Of a DNA stretch of 64,000 bases, positions 10,729 through 23,078 are shown piece by piece. The position numbers were made by a program, and so were the translations under genes. The stretch's first letter is position 1. The number at the start of each line of letters is the position of its first letter. The notes beneath the pieces were generated by a model. It was not told the origin of the DNA, did not search any database, and saw only the letters and a list, made by a program, of their open reading frames with translations. The DNA lies in NCBI GenBank assembly GCA_024114885.1, contig CP099427.1:868001-932000 (forward strand), written 5' to 3'. This stretch comes from Septoria linicola (lineage: Eukaryota > Ascomycota > Dothideomycetes > Mycosphaerellales > Mycosphaerellaceae).

Positions 10729-12320
10729 TCAAGACTGTCCCGGCCTAAAAAGCTGCATCGCACCGTTCGGCTCACTCAGTCCAGCGTCAGCACGCCTGAC
10801 GACATCTAGAAAGCCACGAGCAGACGTTCGCCTCCTCTTGCTTCCTGGAGTGAATGTAGAAGAGCAATTATCGACCGGAACACAGACTGGCTCACCACAT
10901 GGGCCGACTGCTGAGCCTGTAATACAAGCGTTGCTTGAGCAGTCGCCGCCTCCTGGGATATTGTTCGGGTCGTTGCAGGCGGGGCCGCGAGGACCAGCGG
11001 TCGTGGTGGCACTGGCGGTCTCGGTCACGGTAGTGGTTTGCAACGTAGTTGTTCTTGTCACGGTCGTGGTAGTTGGACTTATCTGAGGGACACGTCAGCT
11101 CGTATCAAACAATTTAGCAAGTGCATGATTTTAGGAGCTACTCACAGTCGTGGAAGGCGTTACAGTAACAGTGGGGCTAGATGTTCGAGTAATTGTGCTC
11201 GTTGGCGAGAAGGTCGCAACTGATTGAACTGTAATAGTTGGCGTGACAGTTGTACGAGGAGTCTGATGTAAGTTTGTCAGAACGCATCGTCTCTTCGCAC
11301 GTGAGGTGGACTGCACGTCCGACTTACAACATTGCTCGACGGAGTGACCGTAACAGTGAACGAAGCTATAGTCCGGGTTGGAGTGATGGTCAAGGCTACC
11401 TGTGTAATTCTCGATTGTGTTACCGTGCTTCGCGTCTGGATACAGCTACAGACTGTTGAAGCAGAACTTGCCCCAAGGCTGGTTAGCCTCAAGAACCTGC
11501 TTGCGTTGGCATCGCCTTGACGAGCTTCCAAGCCTCGCTTCGCGTTGGCGAACACTGTGAAGTACATGTCAGTGCTTTTCCACCGTGTGCCAAGCAAGAG
11601 CCGGCTTACCAGTTGTAGTGGAGGTCACAGCAGAAGTCGTTGTAACGACTGCTGTATCAGTCTCTGTGTTTACCTGGGTTGCTGGAGGAGCTGTGATTGT
11701 GCTTGTTGGCGCAGTGGCGGTGACTGGTGCGAGCGTGACCGTTTTGGTGGTGGAGACTAGGCTCGCAGTGAAGGTGGTCACTTCACTCGTGCTGAAGTCT
11801 TTTAGTATTCAAGGTCAGCCATTAGTATCGATCAGACATAGCTTACACTGTCACTTGTGGAGCAGTGATCGTGGAGAAGGGCGCTCCGAAGATGACTGGG
11901 ATAGCACTGACACTGCGAAACGTCAGTTCAGGTATACGAGAGCGCGCAAATGGATGTGCGTCAAGCTCGTATGCCCTGCTTCCCAAACCGGCTGGATACC
12001 AGAGCAACTTACGTTCTGGTCGAAACAGTTGTAGTCACCGTCGAAGCTATGGCAATGTCAGACAACTCATCAATGCCAAAGTTGGTCCACTCACCAGTGA
12101 CTGTAGTTCCGCTCGCCGTGCTGGTGACTGTACGCGTCGTGGTCGAAGGTGCTACTGGATACGACCTGGAGCAGAAAGTCTGCGCTGGGGAGTACGTAGA
12201 TAACGGGAGATAGTCGGACTGGCTTTTGACACAGACTGGATCGGTGTTGGCAGCGATTGCGGTTGAAAGGCAGTGGTTGGCAATGAGGGCCAGTAGCACT
12301 ACGTTCAACGTAGTTGCCAT
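10729..12320 (-). CDS. Secreted Thr/Val-repeat protein with Cys-rich C-terminus
   Basis: Seven exons fit in phase: 12320-12095, 12046-12013, 11912-11847, 11791-11610, 11554-11328, 11262-11146 and 11082-10729 (1,206 nt, 401 aa). The N-terminus (MATTLNVVLLALIANHCLST) is a signal peptide with likely cleavage after AIA. The body is Thr/Ser/Val/Pro-rich with imperfect short repeats such as TVTVTPSS and STIT, a typical heavily O-glycosylated linker. The C-terminal exon has a six-plus cysteine module (GPACNDPNN..DCSSNACITG..GPCGEPVCVPVDNC). No GPI signal is obvious. One exon is only 34 nt. Likely role is cell wall or secretome; no enzymatic domain is recognised. Exon borders were each checked for GT/AG and phase, so the model is better than its low complexity would suggest. 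Confidence 0.72.
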
Positions 12321-13561
12321 CTTGCTCAGCACTGCTGCTGTGGGTCAATTGCAAGTGGATGCTTCGGAGAAGAGTCGGTGGTCCAGGACTTGCGCAAGAA
12401 GGACGGCGAGCTCATCTTGTAGCGACTGTCGCGCGAGACACGCGGCTGACCCTATGTACCTGTTACTTCTGAATTTGAACGTTGCAAATGGAAGATTTCC
12501 ACGATCGAGTGGTTCAATGCGGCAGATGTGGTATCAACGAAGCGAAAGCTACTAAGAGGGAGCGAGAGCTGCCGCAGTGTCTAGAAGCGTCCTCGATGCC
12601 AAGTTCCTGTATGGCGAGTCCACAATGCCATTTCATCACAAGAAGCCTGAGATCCTGAGCCTTTTGATCAGTCGTTCGTATCTCGTTTTGCGTTTCGAAA
12701 ACTCGTGCGGGAAGTGTCTTTAAATGCACATTGAAGCCAGGAATCAGCATACGTTGCTGTTGCATGGAGCAAAAGGAGATGGAGAACCATGAACTGTGAT
12801 GTGCTGTGGCTTGCGCAGCGGACATTGCCGCGTTCTACTTGTACTCGTTCGAGTTTAGCTGAACACGTTTGCGTTGGATAAGTGAGACAAGTGCATTATT
12901 GTGGCATTGCCTCAGAAGCAGTAGTGCGGCGACCGCTAGAGTGAGACTCCGCAGTCAGCTGCAATACATTTACCATGTGGGTAGCTGTTGTCGTGGTGTC
13001 GCGCTGTCTTACTTTCAACAGGAGTCCGCCCAATGGCCGGATGTGTACATTGTGAACGGCGTCTTGCCGTGATGATACAGATTGACGGCTCGCGACGCAG
13101 GAGAACGTGGTCGGGCTTGGGTAGCACGTGCTGCGATCATGCAGCGTCGAATTCTATTCGACCTATAGTCTTCGTTGCTGGAGAACAGACCCGATGCCCG
13201 AAGCCGAGGTCGCTGAGCAGGATTAGGATTAATACCTCAGTGCAATGTATCCCGGACGCCTGAGATGGGACTAGACTAGAAGGATGAGGTGAAGGGTCCT
13301 CGGCGTACATAGTTTCGAGGGCCTTCAAGTCAAGAATGATGTGCCTAAATATCGTGAATGTGGCGATGGGTGAACGAGCATGTGAATCGACCCTCAATCA
13401 GAGCTGTATCTTGGCCCTTAGTGCTGTTGGAGTAACATTTATACATACCGCATCACAGGCGCTGCCCGCTCGTACGCAAATCCATCATCATGATAACCGG
13501 AACGCCTCCGCTGAAGATCAAACACACGAACCCAGATTCTGCACATCGTCGCACTGTGGTC
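12321..13561. other. Intergenic, no supported gene
   Basis: About 1.2 kb. Short frames on both strands lack conserved motifs or credible splicing. It contains the probable promoter of the secreted-protein gene at its left end and the 3' region of the protease gene at its right end. Confidence 0.5.
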
Positions 13562-14493
13562 TCATCGTATTGGAAGGTCGTGCTGCTGCTCGTTCTCGGC
13601 GCCGATTCGAGGTGGTGAATTACTCTTAGATCCGTGCTTGCCAGCAGGACTGCCACTTCTCCTACACATATGTTAGTGGGTGGTCGTGCTTTCTCATCTT
13701 ACCGCTGATGTACTCACGATCGTCGTCGCTCGCCCTCTTTCCGCCGAGCATCAATGACCCGCATCATCTCTTTTCGTCCGCCTGATGCGTCTACCTCCTT
13801 CCCGCGCATGCTCATGCTAATCTTGTCCTGCGCATGTGCTTTGAGCAGCCGTGAGATGAGCAAGTGCTGCATCAAAAGACAAACATATACGCCGCAATCC
13901 ATGCCGTTATCCTGTTGCGGCGAATCTTGGAGATTGATGAACCGCAACGGCTTTCCTAGTAACATCGACATCTTGTGTGCGACTTGCCTAGCATCTTGAT
14001 AATTCGAGTCGTTCAGCGAGTCGTAGTGGAACGCAACACCGTCGATGCACGAGACGAGCAGTAGCGACCAGTGTGACCCTCCTTCCGCTCTATTTACATC
14101 CCGGCAATCGTTGACAGGAAGGAACACGTGTGTCGTCTTTGCGAAGTCGGGAAGGGCGCTTTTCAGAGTGAGTGGATCGCTGGCTGCTTTGAGCATAAAG
14201 CTCATGGTCGGTCGAAGCAGGACGATGTTGGCCTTTGGGTAGTGGATGAGCTTCTCGCGCTCGAGGTACTCTTGCCAGAACGAGATGGCAGTGTCCGTGA
14301 GCCAGTCATTCTTGATCGAGTCGATGTCCTCGCGCGTGAGGCGCACATCGTAGTAGCTGAGGTATGCTTCCTCTGGAGAGAGCTGTGACACGCCACGATA
14401 GTTAGACTGACGTCCCTGCAACGATGCGCGTTTTCGCCTCTGCTGGGAGGACGTGGACGATGTGGACGGCCGGCGCGGCTTTTGTTTCGTCAT
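13562..14493 (-). CDS. DEN1: NEDD8-specific protease (SENP8/DEN1/DenA, peptidase C48)
   Basis: Exons 14493-13718 and 13661-13562, 291 aa; the intron has GTGAGT, a CTAAC branch site and TGTAG. The catalytic triad of Ulp/SENP cysteine proteases is complete: His in GGSHWSLLLV, Asp in HYDSLNDS, and Cys in QDNGMDCGVYVC with the oxyanion Gln just upstream (DSPQQDNG). The substrate-binding LTREDIDSIKNDWLTDTAI segment resembles SENP8/DEN1, which removes NEDD8 from non-cullin targets, rather than the larger SUMO proteases. The N-terminal 40 residues are a basic, disordered tail. The ATG at 14493 is the first in frame. The short C-terminal exon adds a polar tail and is supported by splice signals only. 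Confidence 0.85.
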
Positions 14494-15588
14494 GACGCAG
14501 TGGTTGGTGGGTCGTTGTGGTCGTTGAAGTGAAGTTGGCAGAGAAGAAGAGTGGTGAAGGTTTAAGAGAAAGTACGAACCGAGTCGCCGAAATGTCTGCT
14601 TACTGCAAGACGATTGCACTGGTCAGCGCTCTTGCTACACTTCACGGCACACGTTCATTGTTCGTCTCACCTCGCCCTCCAAAAGGATGAAATCCTCCTT
14701 TGTCCGAGCTTCGACTCGGGGGTTGTGGAGACGGATTGTTTTTGCTCAAAGGCATGCTTCCGATTAACCTTTTGCGGGCGACGCGTGAGGCCAGGTTCGT
14801 AGGTTGTCGCACTCGGGACGTTATGATGCCAGAGAATAGCACAGAGAAGAGGAGAGTGGCCCACGCGCGTAGGAATAACGTGATAGCGTAGCACTGGTCG
14901 ATGAGGTCGAGTTCAAGGTCTAGGTCTCACTGCACATGCCACGATCAAGCCTCGAGCAAGAAAAGCCAACGTCATTTCTGTCGTCAAGGGTCTCTCCAGA
15001 CTCCAGGCACATGCACTCAATTCAGTGGAGCGATACATGGATATCTATGTGTTGGTTACTAGACCTGGACATGTATTAGATGGAGTAACGAGTACTATAC
15101 GCTCCATTCTACAGCTCTGCCAATCCATATTCGACTGCATCTCCTCTACGTCTTCTGAAGTGGAGGCGAATGTATCGACCTGAGGATTGCGTATGTCAGT
15201 GGCTGCGCCTCGGCTTGTTATCGATTGGTCTGCTAATGCCTTCCAAGACTATGAGCTCTGTGTCAAGTGCCTACAGCTCGTCCTCACTTTCATGGCTCTC
15301 GGGTTTGTTGAGCCGTGTATGACATTTCGGTCAGGCGACGCCCATTCATCGTCTTCCACGTACGCGTGCCGGCACATATTTGCTCAGTTTTGCAGGACTC
15401 GCTGTGCCTGAGGAATATCGAGGCCTGGTATATCCATCTCAACGCCGGGTCGGCCATGTGGATTGGGAAGGATGCAGTCGTGAGATATATCAGATCCAAA
15501 CGATGCACGCTCTGTGACAAAGACTGGCCTCAACACATGAACCCGTGTGTCGCAGGCTGCCAGTTTGGCGGCGGCAAGTGAAGTGCCC
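14494..15588. other. Intergenic, no supported gene
   Basis: About 1.1 kb between the 5' end of the protease gene and the 3' end of trm112. Only short, unconserved frames were seen. Confidence 0.5.
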
Positions 15589-16044
15589 TCATACCATGTG
15601 GCTTGGCAACAGAAAGTTCGCAATGCCCTCCTTGATAGCATACTCATGTCCGCAATTTCCACACGCCAACTTTCCACTCGCGATACTCGTCTCCATGAGC
15701 AATAGATGCAAGTCCTTCAGCACTTGTGATGGCTCGCCGTCTTCATGGGCCAGGGCTTCCGGCTCGGGTGTCTCTTGTGGCAGATTAGGTAGACCGAGCT
15801 AGAAATCAGTCATTAATTATGTAGAATACGGAGAGCTCAGGATAAAATTGAGATATACTTCTTGCGTTACGGTCTTCATCGCCTCCCAGTCTAGTCGCGG
15901 CAGCATGTTCTTGATAAAGAGCGGGTTCATCTCGAGTTCGACTTGTTCCAGTTCTGCTTCTTTGGGATGAAGCGGGAAAGCCGCCGGCGAGGACTTGCAT
16001 GTCTTGCGAGCACAAGTCAGGAAATTGAGCGTAAGTAGCTTCAT
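15589..16044 (-). CDS. TRM112: tRNA/rRNA/eRF1 methyltransferase activator Trm112
   Basis: Exons 16044-15859 and 15798-15589, 131 aa, close to the yeast length. The N-terminus MKLLTLNFLTCARKTC and the C-terminal zinc-site part LACGNCGHEYAIKEGIANFLLP are diagnostic. The four expected Zn-binding cysteines are here C11, C16 and the CxxC near the C-terminus. The 60-nt intron (GTATAT...TCTAG) is phase 0 and joins VTQE to LGLPNLP. Trm112 is the obligate partner of several methyltransferases (Trm9, Trm11, Mtq2, Bud23) acting on tRNA, eRF1 and 18S rRNA. The gene is divergent from LSm6, with a 181-bp shared promoter. Confidence 0.95.
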
Positions 16045-16225
16045 CTTGTCTGTCTCCGCTCTTCTGTATTTTCTTTCGTAGTCGTTGCTGTCAAAGCTCA
16101 ATTTTTATTCAAGAAGTCAAGAAAAGATTCTCACGACTTTTCTTGGTCGCGCTTGCCTGTCTTGCTCCAAACGCCTTCACTTTCCATAGCAAGACATCTT
16201 GATATTGACTCCATACAAGAACACT
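16045..16225. promoter_or_regulatory. Divergent promoter region of TRM112 and LSM6
   Basis: These 181 bp separate the start codons of two divergently transcribed genes, both in RNA metabolism/translation, so a shared bidirectional promoter is likely. The + strand half is pyrimidine-rich. No specific factor site was assigned. Confidence 0.5.
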
Positions 16226-16737
16226 ATGTCTGCAGAACCAGAGAACGCGGCGAATGGCGAAGCAGATGCTCGTGATCCTTCTGGGTTCTTGAGCGAGATC
16301 ATCGGCGCACCTGTCACGGTGAAGCTCAATTCTGGAGTTGTCTACAAAGGTATGCACAACCATGGCAATCGAACACAAACTTCGATGCAGCTTTTCAAAA
16401 GTCTCCATGATGGAGAACGCACGAGTGCATACTGACATATTATGTAGGCGAACTGCAGTCGGTAGATGGCTACATGAACATCGCCCTAGAAGACACGAAA
16501 GAATTCGTCGAGGGCAAGCTTCGAAGAAATTACGGCGATGCATTTGTGAGAGGAAACAATGGTAAGTCTTGTAAAATGTTCCCATTTGCGCTGTGGGAGG
16601 AGGGATGAAGGTGACAGTGACTCTTGTCGTGCGTTGTGCGATGGCGCAACGCGCGAGCAGGATCGAAATGAAGCCTGACAGTGCACGCGCTAACTTGCCA
16701 CCTAGTCATGTACATTTCGGCAGACGCAGCTCAATGA
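16226..16737 (+). CDS. LSM6: U6 snRNA-associated Sm-like protein LSm6
   Basis: Three exons, 16226-16349, 16448-16561 and 16706-16737, give 89 aa. The Sm1 motif (FLSEIIGAPVTVKLNSGVVYKG) and Sm2 region (LRRNYGDAFVRGNNVMYISA) are both complete, and the central YMNIALEDTKEFVEGK is characteristic of LSm6. Introns show GTATGC...TGTAG and GTAAGT...CCTAG with a CTAAC branch site. The last exon is only 32 nt. LSm6 is part of the LSm1-7 ring (mRNA decapping, cytoplasm) and the LSm2-8 ring (U6 snRNA, nucleus). The N-terminal 15 residues are an acidic, poorly conserved extension. Confidence 0.95.
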
Positions 16738-16848
16738 GGAAGCGAGATGTGGCTTTAAGCGCCAGGAGAAGTATAGAAGGCTATGCTATGTCTATTGCAT
16801 ACGGACAGCAGAGACGCCCATGCGTTGGCAGAGCGGAGCAGGAGGTGT

Positions 16849-17889
16849 CTATCTGTACCGGCTTGGATCCTCAGGATCCTCCGTGCGGTCATGCTCTGGC
16901 CTTGGTACACTGGTCAGGTCCTCTCGCCCTTCAGCAGGTATCTTGGTCGTCCAGACAGCATGTGCGTTGCCGTGAATGATCACGTTGCCATCGCCGTCCT
17001 TTTCAACGTTAGGACTATTGATAGCATCCATGAAAGCCTTCTTCGTCTTCTCCAAGCTTTTACCTTCCAATACTGCGATGTGGCCTAGCGTAGCGTACCT
17101 TTCCCAAGCCTGCTGTGTTGATAGAGACACAGCGAAAGGCTCAGAATGTTCGGCAATGGGCAGACTGAACAGTTGGTCGTCACTCGCAATCAGCAGCGAT
17201 AGTGGCGTCTTCTTCACCTGCTCGTCAAAGACTTTCTTCCATTCGAGATGACGATAGCGTGGCTCTTCGTCTCCAGTCTCCTCGGCCACTGACCATGTAA
17301 GATCGTGCACTTTTGCTTCCCACTCTGACGATGCCTTGTGATCGCGAGGTGCATTATAATCTTCCACATTCCAGACAAGACCCAGAGCACCGTGTGGCTG
17401 CAGCACACGATGGATCTCTTTCAGTGAGTCCATGTTTGCGAACCAGTGGAAGCCCTACGAGCTCTTAGCTCGCTATCCACAAAAGAAAATGTCTGAGAAA
17501 GCTCCGAAGTCTTCACCTACCTGAGCGACAGTCACTGCGTCTACAGTCTCGTCTCCTACACTGGGCATACTATCTCCCATGCCATTCACTACAGTCACAC
17601 CTTTGAGCTTTTTCGACTCGAGCACCTCTCGCATCTGCTGATGTGGCTCTACAGCGATGATTTTGAAGTTCTCTTCACGAGCGGCTAAAGCCTCTGTGAA
17701 CTTGCCGGTACCGGCAGCGAGATCCACGACTGTGGCATGCTTCTTGCCTGTCACTCGTAGTTGGTCCAGGATGTACTGAACAATAGTCGGTGAGTATGTC
17801 GGGCGATGCTGATCATAGAGGCTTGACTTGGCGAAGCCATTTTGTGCTCGGGCATTGAATTCCGAAGCTGTGCCTGCGGAGTCAGCCAT
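16849..17889 (-). CDS. Class I SAM-dependent methyltransferase (Crg1/trans-aconitate-MT-like)
   Basis: Exons 17889-17521 and 17454-16849, 324 aa. Motif I VVDLAAGTGKFTEALAAR and motif II-like IIAVEPHQQM are visible, followed by post-I VTVVNGMGDSMP. After the splice, GFHWFANMDSLKEIHRVLQPHGALGLVWN is the usual motif III region of fungal small-molecule methyltransferases of methyltransf_11 type. The 66-nt intron runs GTAGGT...CGTAG. The first exon read alone ends prematurely. It lies near TRM112, but it is not one of the known Trm112 partners by motif, so no functional link is claimed. Substrate unknown. Confidence 0.85.
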
Positions 17890-19761
17890 TGCTGATGATG
17901 GGGTTCTGGTCGTGATGGAGCTTGAAGCTGCAGGTCTCGAATATGCCTAGCTGACAAGGGAGGTGTTCCGAGAATGGTTGGTGAAAGCCAAGTTGTTCAC
18001 AGCCGAACCAGGATTTCTTGCCGAATGTACACGGAGGTACGGTCTTGCAGTTTCCGGCTGGTGAAAGGTTGAGTAATGGTTTCGCCGTTGCGATGAAAGC
18101 TGACGGGGAGTGCCGCTGTGCAGTAGTTCAGCAAAGTCCGGAAGTGTTTCAAGTCCAGCTCAACGTTCATGGAACACATCATCGAAACACAAATCGACGT
18201 GACGGGCTTCTTCGCGGACATGCTGCTAGCTCTGGTAGCGTCTCACATTGTTTATCTGGACTTCACAAGTGTGGGTCGCGACGGCTGACCGAGGGAAAGG
18301 TTTTTGGACCTGATCGTGACACGCAATCTTCCAACTTAACCGGAGGCTTGGTATTTCTGCAAGCAACAATGACGATATATTCATGCAAAATTGTTGCGAT
18401 GATTGCCACAACAGCATTCGCACGAGGCCGGCACGAGGTAGAAGATAGGTACGACGTTGCCAGGCCCCCAGGAACAGGGCTGGAGCTCGTGTTCGCTGAG
18501 GCCTTCCGATGTTCCACAACCTCGCATCCTACAGCACCTGCAGCAGATTCCTGCTAGCCGGATGAGGCTGCGCCACGAACATCAACGGGCGCAAGCGCTG
18601 GCTGCGCCAAGGTCTTGCTGTTCGATCAGATCCAGCAGCCGGCTGACGAATCCAAATAGCAGTCGTGCTGATGAGTAGCGAGAGGCGCTGCCTCGTGCGA
18701 GCGTTGGCGATGCAGCCGCTGTGAGATGGTCCGGAAGAAATGGTGTGGCGCTGAGCTCTGCATGCTGGCTGTTGCGCGTGAGAGGAGCGTGCAATGCATC
18801 CCAACAAGACGTGATCTTGCCTCATCAATGGAGATGAACGCGAGCATGGTGCAGCAGCGAGGCAGGACGGTGTCCATCAGTGAAGCCGCAAGTGGCAGCC
18901 AAATTGATTAAAACATAAACAGAGGCAGGAAATTCTGACCCCGGACCAGCCAATGATTGAAGCACGAACTAGCTAGCCCATGCTGGTGCGCACGGCTGCC
19001 GGAAAGAGGCTGTCCTCTCCTTAAAATACGATGGCGCTAGAGATCGTCGGTCGGCCGCTGGTGTGTGAGAGAAAGACGGTTGTTGGCCATCGTCTCGACA
19101 CCACCGCTACCACTAACACCTACAGACTCTTCATCTTTCCATCGTCATTGCCGACGCTGTCGTCACATACTCTTGAGAACACTCGTTACTGTGCTGTTGC
19201 TACGGACATCCGTCTGGAATCTGGATCCACCCACACCATCCGTAAGTCCCCATTCAGGCAGGCGCAACACACCCCAGCTGCAATAATCCCGGGCAACGAA
19301 AGAGGAGCTGGTCGCCGAGCGCTCATTGAGCAGGTGCCTGGTCATACCATCATACCACAGGCCGACGCAATCTCTCTCTCGACGCTCTGCATCCTGCGAA
19401 CACTGCCATTGCGCTGCTCGTCGCGTGTCAAAAGAAGAGGCGGAGAAAACCCACAGCTCGTTACTGACGCTGCAGCACACGCAGACTCGAAACACACGGC
19501 TACACGAACGGCTGGAAAGCACCATTCTCGACGACCACGAAATCGCCTGTCACCTGCGGCACGCCGATCGAGCGTTACGAGCACGAACGCCCGCCATCTC
19601 ATGTGATACGCGACACGAACAATCTGTACATATTTACACCGGCATTGCTTTGATGGGATCATAAGAACTGCGGCGGACGGCATCGGTTGCGACCAAGCGC
19701 CAAACAATAGTGCTGCGACAGTCAGCCACACCACATTTAACATCACCATAATACCGGCTCT
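17890..19761. other. Long upstream/leader region of the 19762 gene
   Basis: No conserved protein is seen. A CCAAT box lies near 18949 and a TATA-like TTAAAATA at about 19021, followed by pyrimidine-rich DNA, so transcription of the next gene may start near 19030 with a leader of roughly 700 nt. A strong donor GTAAGT at 19242 and a CTGAC...TGCAG acceptor ending at 19475 suggest a 5'-UTR intron. A frame at 19031-19606 could be an upstream ORF but has low-complexity composition. Confidence 0.4.
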
Positions 19762-22700
19762 ATGCCAAAAGGACTCAATCTGAAGGGATTCGGCCGGCGC
19801 AAGTCCTCCGGCAACGCTCTCGACTTCGAGCAATCCGAGCGGGATAGCGCCGCGCCGCCTGCACAATCGACCTTCCGGGTGCTAGAACGGCCAGACAACA
19901 AGAAGTCCATCTCGTATGGCCGCGAGAAGCCTGCGAGCAGTGGGAAGACCCTCAATTCGCCTTTGAACGCCCTGCGAGGCAAGAGTGTGGACAACTTGGC
20001 TCTCGGCCCAAACAGGTCGGTAGACTCCACTACTCGTAGTCAGCGCACGGGGTGGCCACTAAGTGGCACTAGGGGCAGCGGCGGCACTACCAACTCCGGC
20101 AGTAGTGGATACTACGAAAGCTCGAGCGCTTCGGCAAGGCATAGTTCTACCTCGACACTTCCTTCTTCGCTCGACCAGGACCATCGGGCACCCGACGACG
20201 AAGAGCTCTTCCCACATCCACGAAAATCGGCCACGACGTCGATGTACCAGACTGTGACTGCGTACAACAACGACCCCCCGCCGCCGCCTCCGCCGACCTT
20301 CTCATCACGCGCAGCCCGAGCATTCTCCTTTGGTGGGAACAAACATGCGAAGTCACCTTCAAAGGACGTACCTCCCTTGCCTCCACCGCACTCCAGCACT
20401 ACATTTGATTATTACCCACGGAACCCGAGTCCACAGCGAGAGCGTGCGATGACAACGAGTAGCTATGCCAGTACGGCCGTGCCGGCGAGATCTGAGCTGA
20501 AGCTATCGAGCCCCGACTTTGGCAGTGATGACTTTGGCAACATGTTCGAAAGTCTGAAGAAAGAGCCTGTGCCATCACCACCACCTGCAGTCGGCACTTT
20601 TCACCGTACCGTAAGCGGCTCGACTGCGGGACCACGAGATGACAATGCTTATTCGAAACAGGAGTCACCACCCATGTTCCCGCCAAGAACACTTTCCAGG
20701 AACGCCCTTACACCGTCTCCCAATCCACTCAAGCTGTCTCGAAGTGACAGCAACTCACCCTACTCGTGGGATGACGGCAGCTCGAACGACGAACTCGTGT
20801 CGAACTCTGCTTTAAGCTCTCCGAGCCTACCAGCGGGCGCCATGCCTGGACCAGCCGTTGGAGGTGGGATTACCCAGGCTTTCCTTGGCAAGTCCCAGAC
20901 CGGCTACGCGCGCGTTCCTGAACGCTACAATTCTCCTGGTCTGGGGCGTGAGTCCGTCGAGGACTTCTCTGCGGGCTTCACATCTGCCGAAGCAAAAGAG
21001 AAAGAGCCCGCGTACATGAATCGTCAAGCACAAGTAGATGATGAGGATCGCTGGACAAGAAAGGTTGAGTTGCGGGATGCGCCGCAAGGAGGAAGTTTGT
21101 CTTCTTCCGCGTCAAACAGCAAGTTGTCTACGAGCACCAACGCGACCGCACGACAACAACCCCTCCAAGCTGGGCCGTCTCGGAATGGCGCCGTGTCACC
21201 CAACAGCTCGATGGGAGACGCGCTCGAATCTAATACGACTACACCACGGGCTGCAAAGAAGCTCAACGCGCTGAACGAAGACTCAATGTTCGACGTGTCG
21301 CCGGCTGGTCCAGCCTCGCGAGCGGTCAGGCCCGGTGTACACCATCGAAGTGAGAGCGGTACCGGCAAAACCATGACCAAGGCGCAGTACCAGGCAATGG
21401 TGAAAAGAGGCGAGAGTAGCGGAGAGCAGAGTGAAGAGGAGGACCTGTCAGACGAGGACTACGATGAGGAAGATGAGATCGAACGGGCAAAGAAACTCGC
21501 AACACAGAGGCGGAAGCAGGAGGCTAATATGTCGGTATACCGTCAGCAGATGAAAAAGGTTACCGGAGGCGGACCCACAGATCTGCCGTCATCTGGAGCC
21601 TCGACACGGCCTGGGATGGATCGCGGCTCGACCGCGCCTAGTAGCATGGGCCTGCATTTCGGCGGAATTGGAGGCCAGATTCCTGATGCTTCCATCCGTG
21701 GCCGACCGGACGAGGACGAGGACGAAGACGTTCCGTTGGGTATCTTGCAGGCCCACAACTTCCCCAACAGTGGACGCCCACCCACGAGGCTTGGTGAGAA
21801 TGACCTTCAACAGAGGCGCACTTCCGTTGCAGGGTCTATTGCCAATGGCGGCGCTGGTCAAGGCAACCTGCCACCATTCGCCCGGCGACTGCCTCAAGAC
21901 CCATACTTTGGCGCCGGGTTGGTCAATCCTAGCACTCGCGAGTCACTAGCCCTGAACAATTCGGCCGGGTCTGTTGTCGGTATGCCCCCAAGCGCACCTC
22001 AACTCATGGTACCTGGACACCCAGGCGGTCTCGTGGGTGTCATCGCTGGAGAGGAGAAGGCCAGGGCCGCCAGAAGAGGCAGCCCGAACGCGGCTGCGCT
22101 CATGGGCGGAGGTAGTGGTTCAAAGCCGTTGCCTTCTAACATGATGCCACAGCCCAACATGCAGCGGGCTATGTCTATGGGCAATGTCATGCCTCCATCA
22201 GTGTACAGTCCCAGCGGCATGCAACCCATGCCGCCAATGCCGCAAATGAATCCAATGATGATGGGCATGCAGGGGATGATGCCGCAAATGCCACAGATGC
22301 CGCAAGATGCCAACCAACAGCAGATGCAACAGTTTATGGCGATGCAGATGCAATTGATGCAGAATATGATCAACATGCAGCAAGCGCAAATGGGAGGTCA
22401 AATGACACCACTGGCTCAAACACCTCAGCAACAGCAACAGGCTGGTGACTATCTCGGTGTGAACTTCAACCAGGCTAGCCGACCGATGTCAATGGCCAGC
22501 CAACAGGGCTATGCACCGCAAAATCAAGGCCGTAGCATGACCATGACCAGTCCCCCAGCGGTTGGGGTAGCGCCGCCAATCCAGGTGCGCCGCGGCCGAA
22601 TAGTGCCATGCCAATGACTGGAAATGGATATGCACCATCGGTCAATAACGTCAACGCAGGACACAATGGTCCAGGCGCTGGATACACACCTTCGATCGCG

Positions 22701-23078
22701 CCCAGCGAACGCAGCAATATAGGCATGCCTTCCAGATATCGCCCGGTCACACAAAACGGCGAAACTTCAAGATCGCAGAGCATGACTTCTTCGCTCACAC
22801 TGCAGGCGTTTGCAAACCAGCAAACCTCGCCAAATCTGCCTGGCACTCCATACGGTGCAAAGACTGTGCAAGCACCAAAGTCCACGATTCGCGTCGTGGA
22901 CAAACCACGTGGGGCGCCTAAAGTGGCGTCTGGACCCGCAGACGAAGACGAGGATGATGGATGGGCCGATATGAAGAAGAAGCGTGAAGACAAGAAGAAA
23001 TCGAAGTGGAGCTTCAGAAAAGACAAGAGCGCTAACAACGAGTCAGCTCTTAGCGAGCTGTATCAGAGCATGGATTAA
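19762..23078 (+). CDS. Large disordered hypothetical protein with one frame break
   Basis: Starting at ATG 19762 the frame is open to 22617; a second frame continues to 23078. The two parts overlap, and a one-base loss in the C5 run at 22552-22556 would join them (...MTSPP to SGWGSAANPG...), giving about 1,105 residues. No intron with workable borders explains the switch. The protein is Ser/Pro-rich with acidic stretches (DLSDEDYDEEDEIERAKKLA), a Met/Gln/Pro-rich tract near 22140-22440 and a conserved-looking end (IAPSERSNIGMPSRYRPV, then DDGWADMKKKREDKKKSKWS). No enzyme domain is seen. I infer a cytoplasmic scaffold-type protein of ascomycetes; function unknown. Confidence 0.7.

Noticed and set aside
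16849..17889. Methyltransferase as a Trm112 partner because of proximity
   Set aside because: Motifs point to small-molecule methyltransferases, not Trm9, Trm11, Mtq2 or Bud23; clustering alone is weak evidence in fungi.
19031..19606. 191-codon frame upstream of the disordered-protein gene
   Set aside because: Low-complexity composition, no motif, and it spans a strong intron donor; more likely leader sequence.
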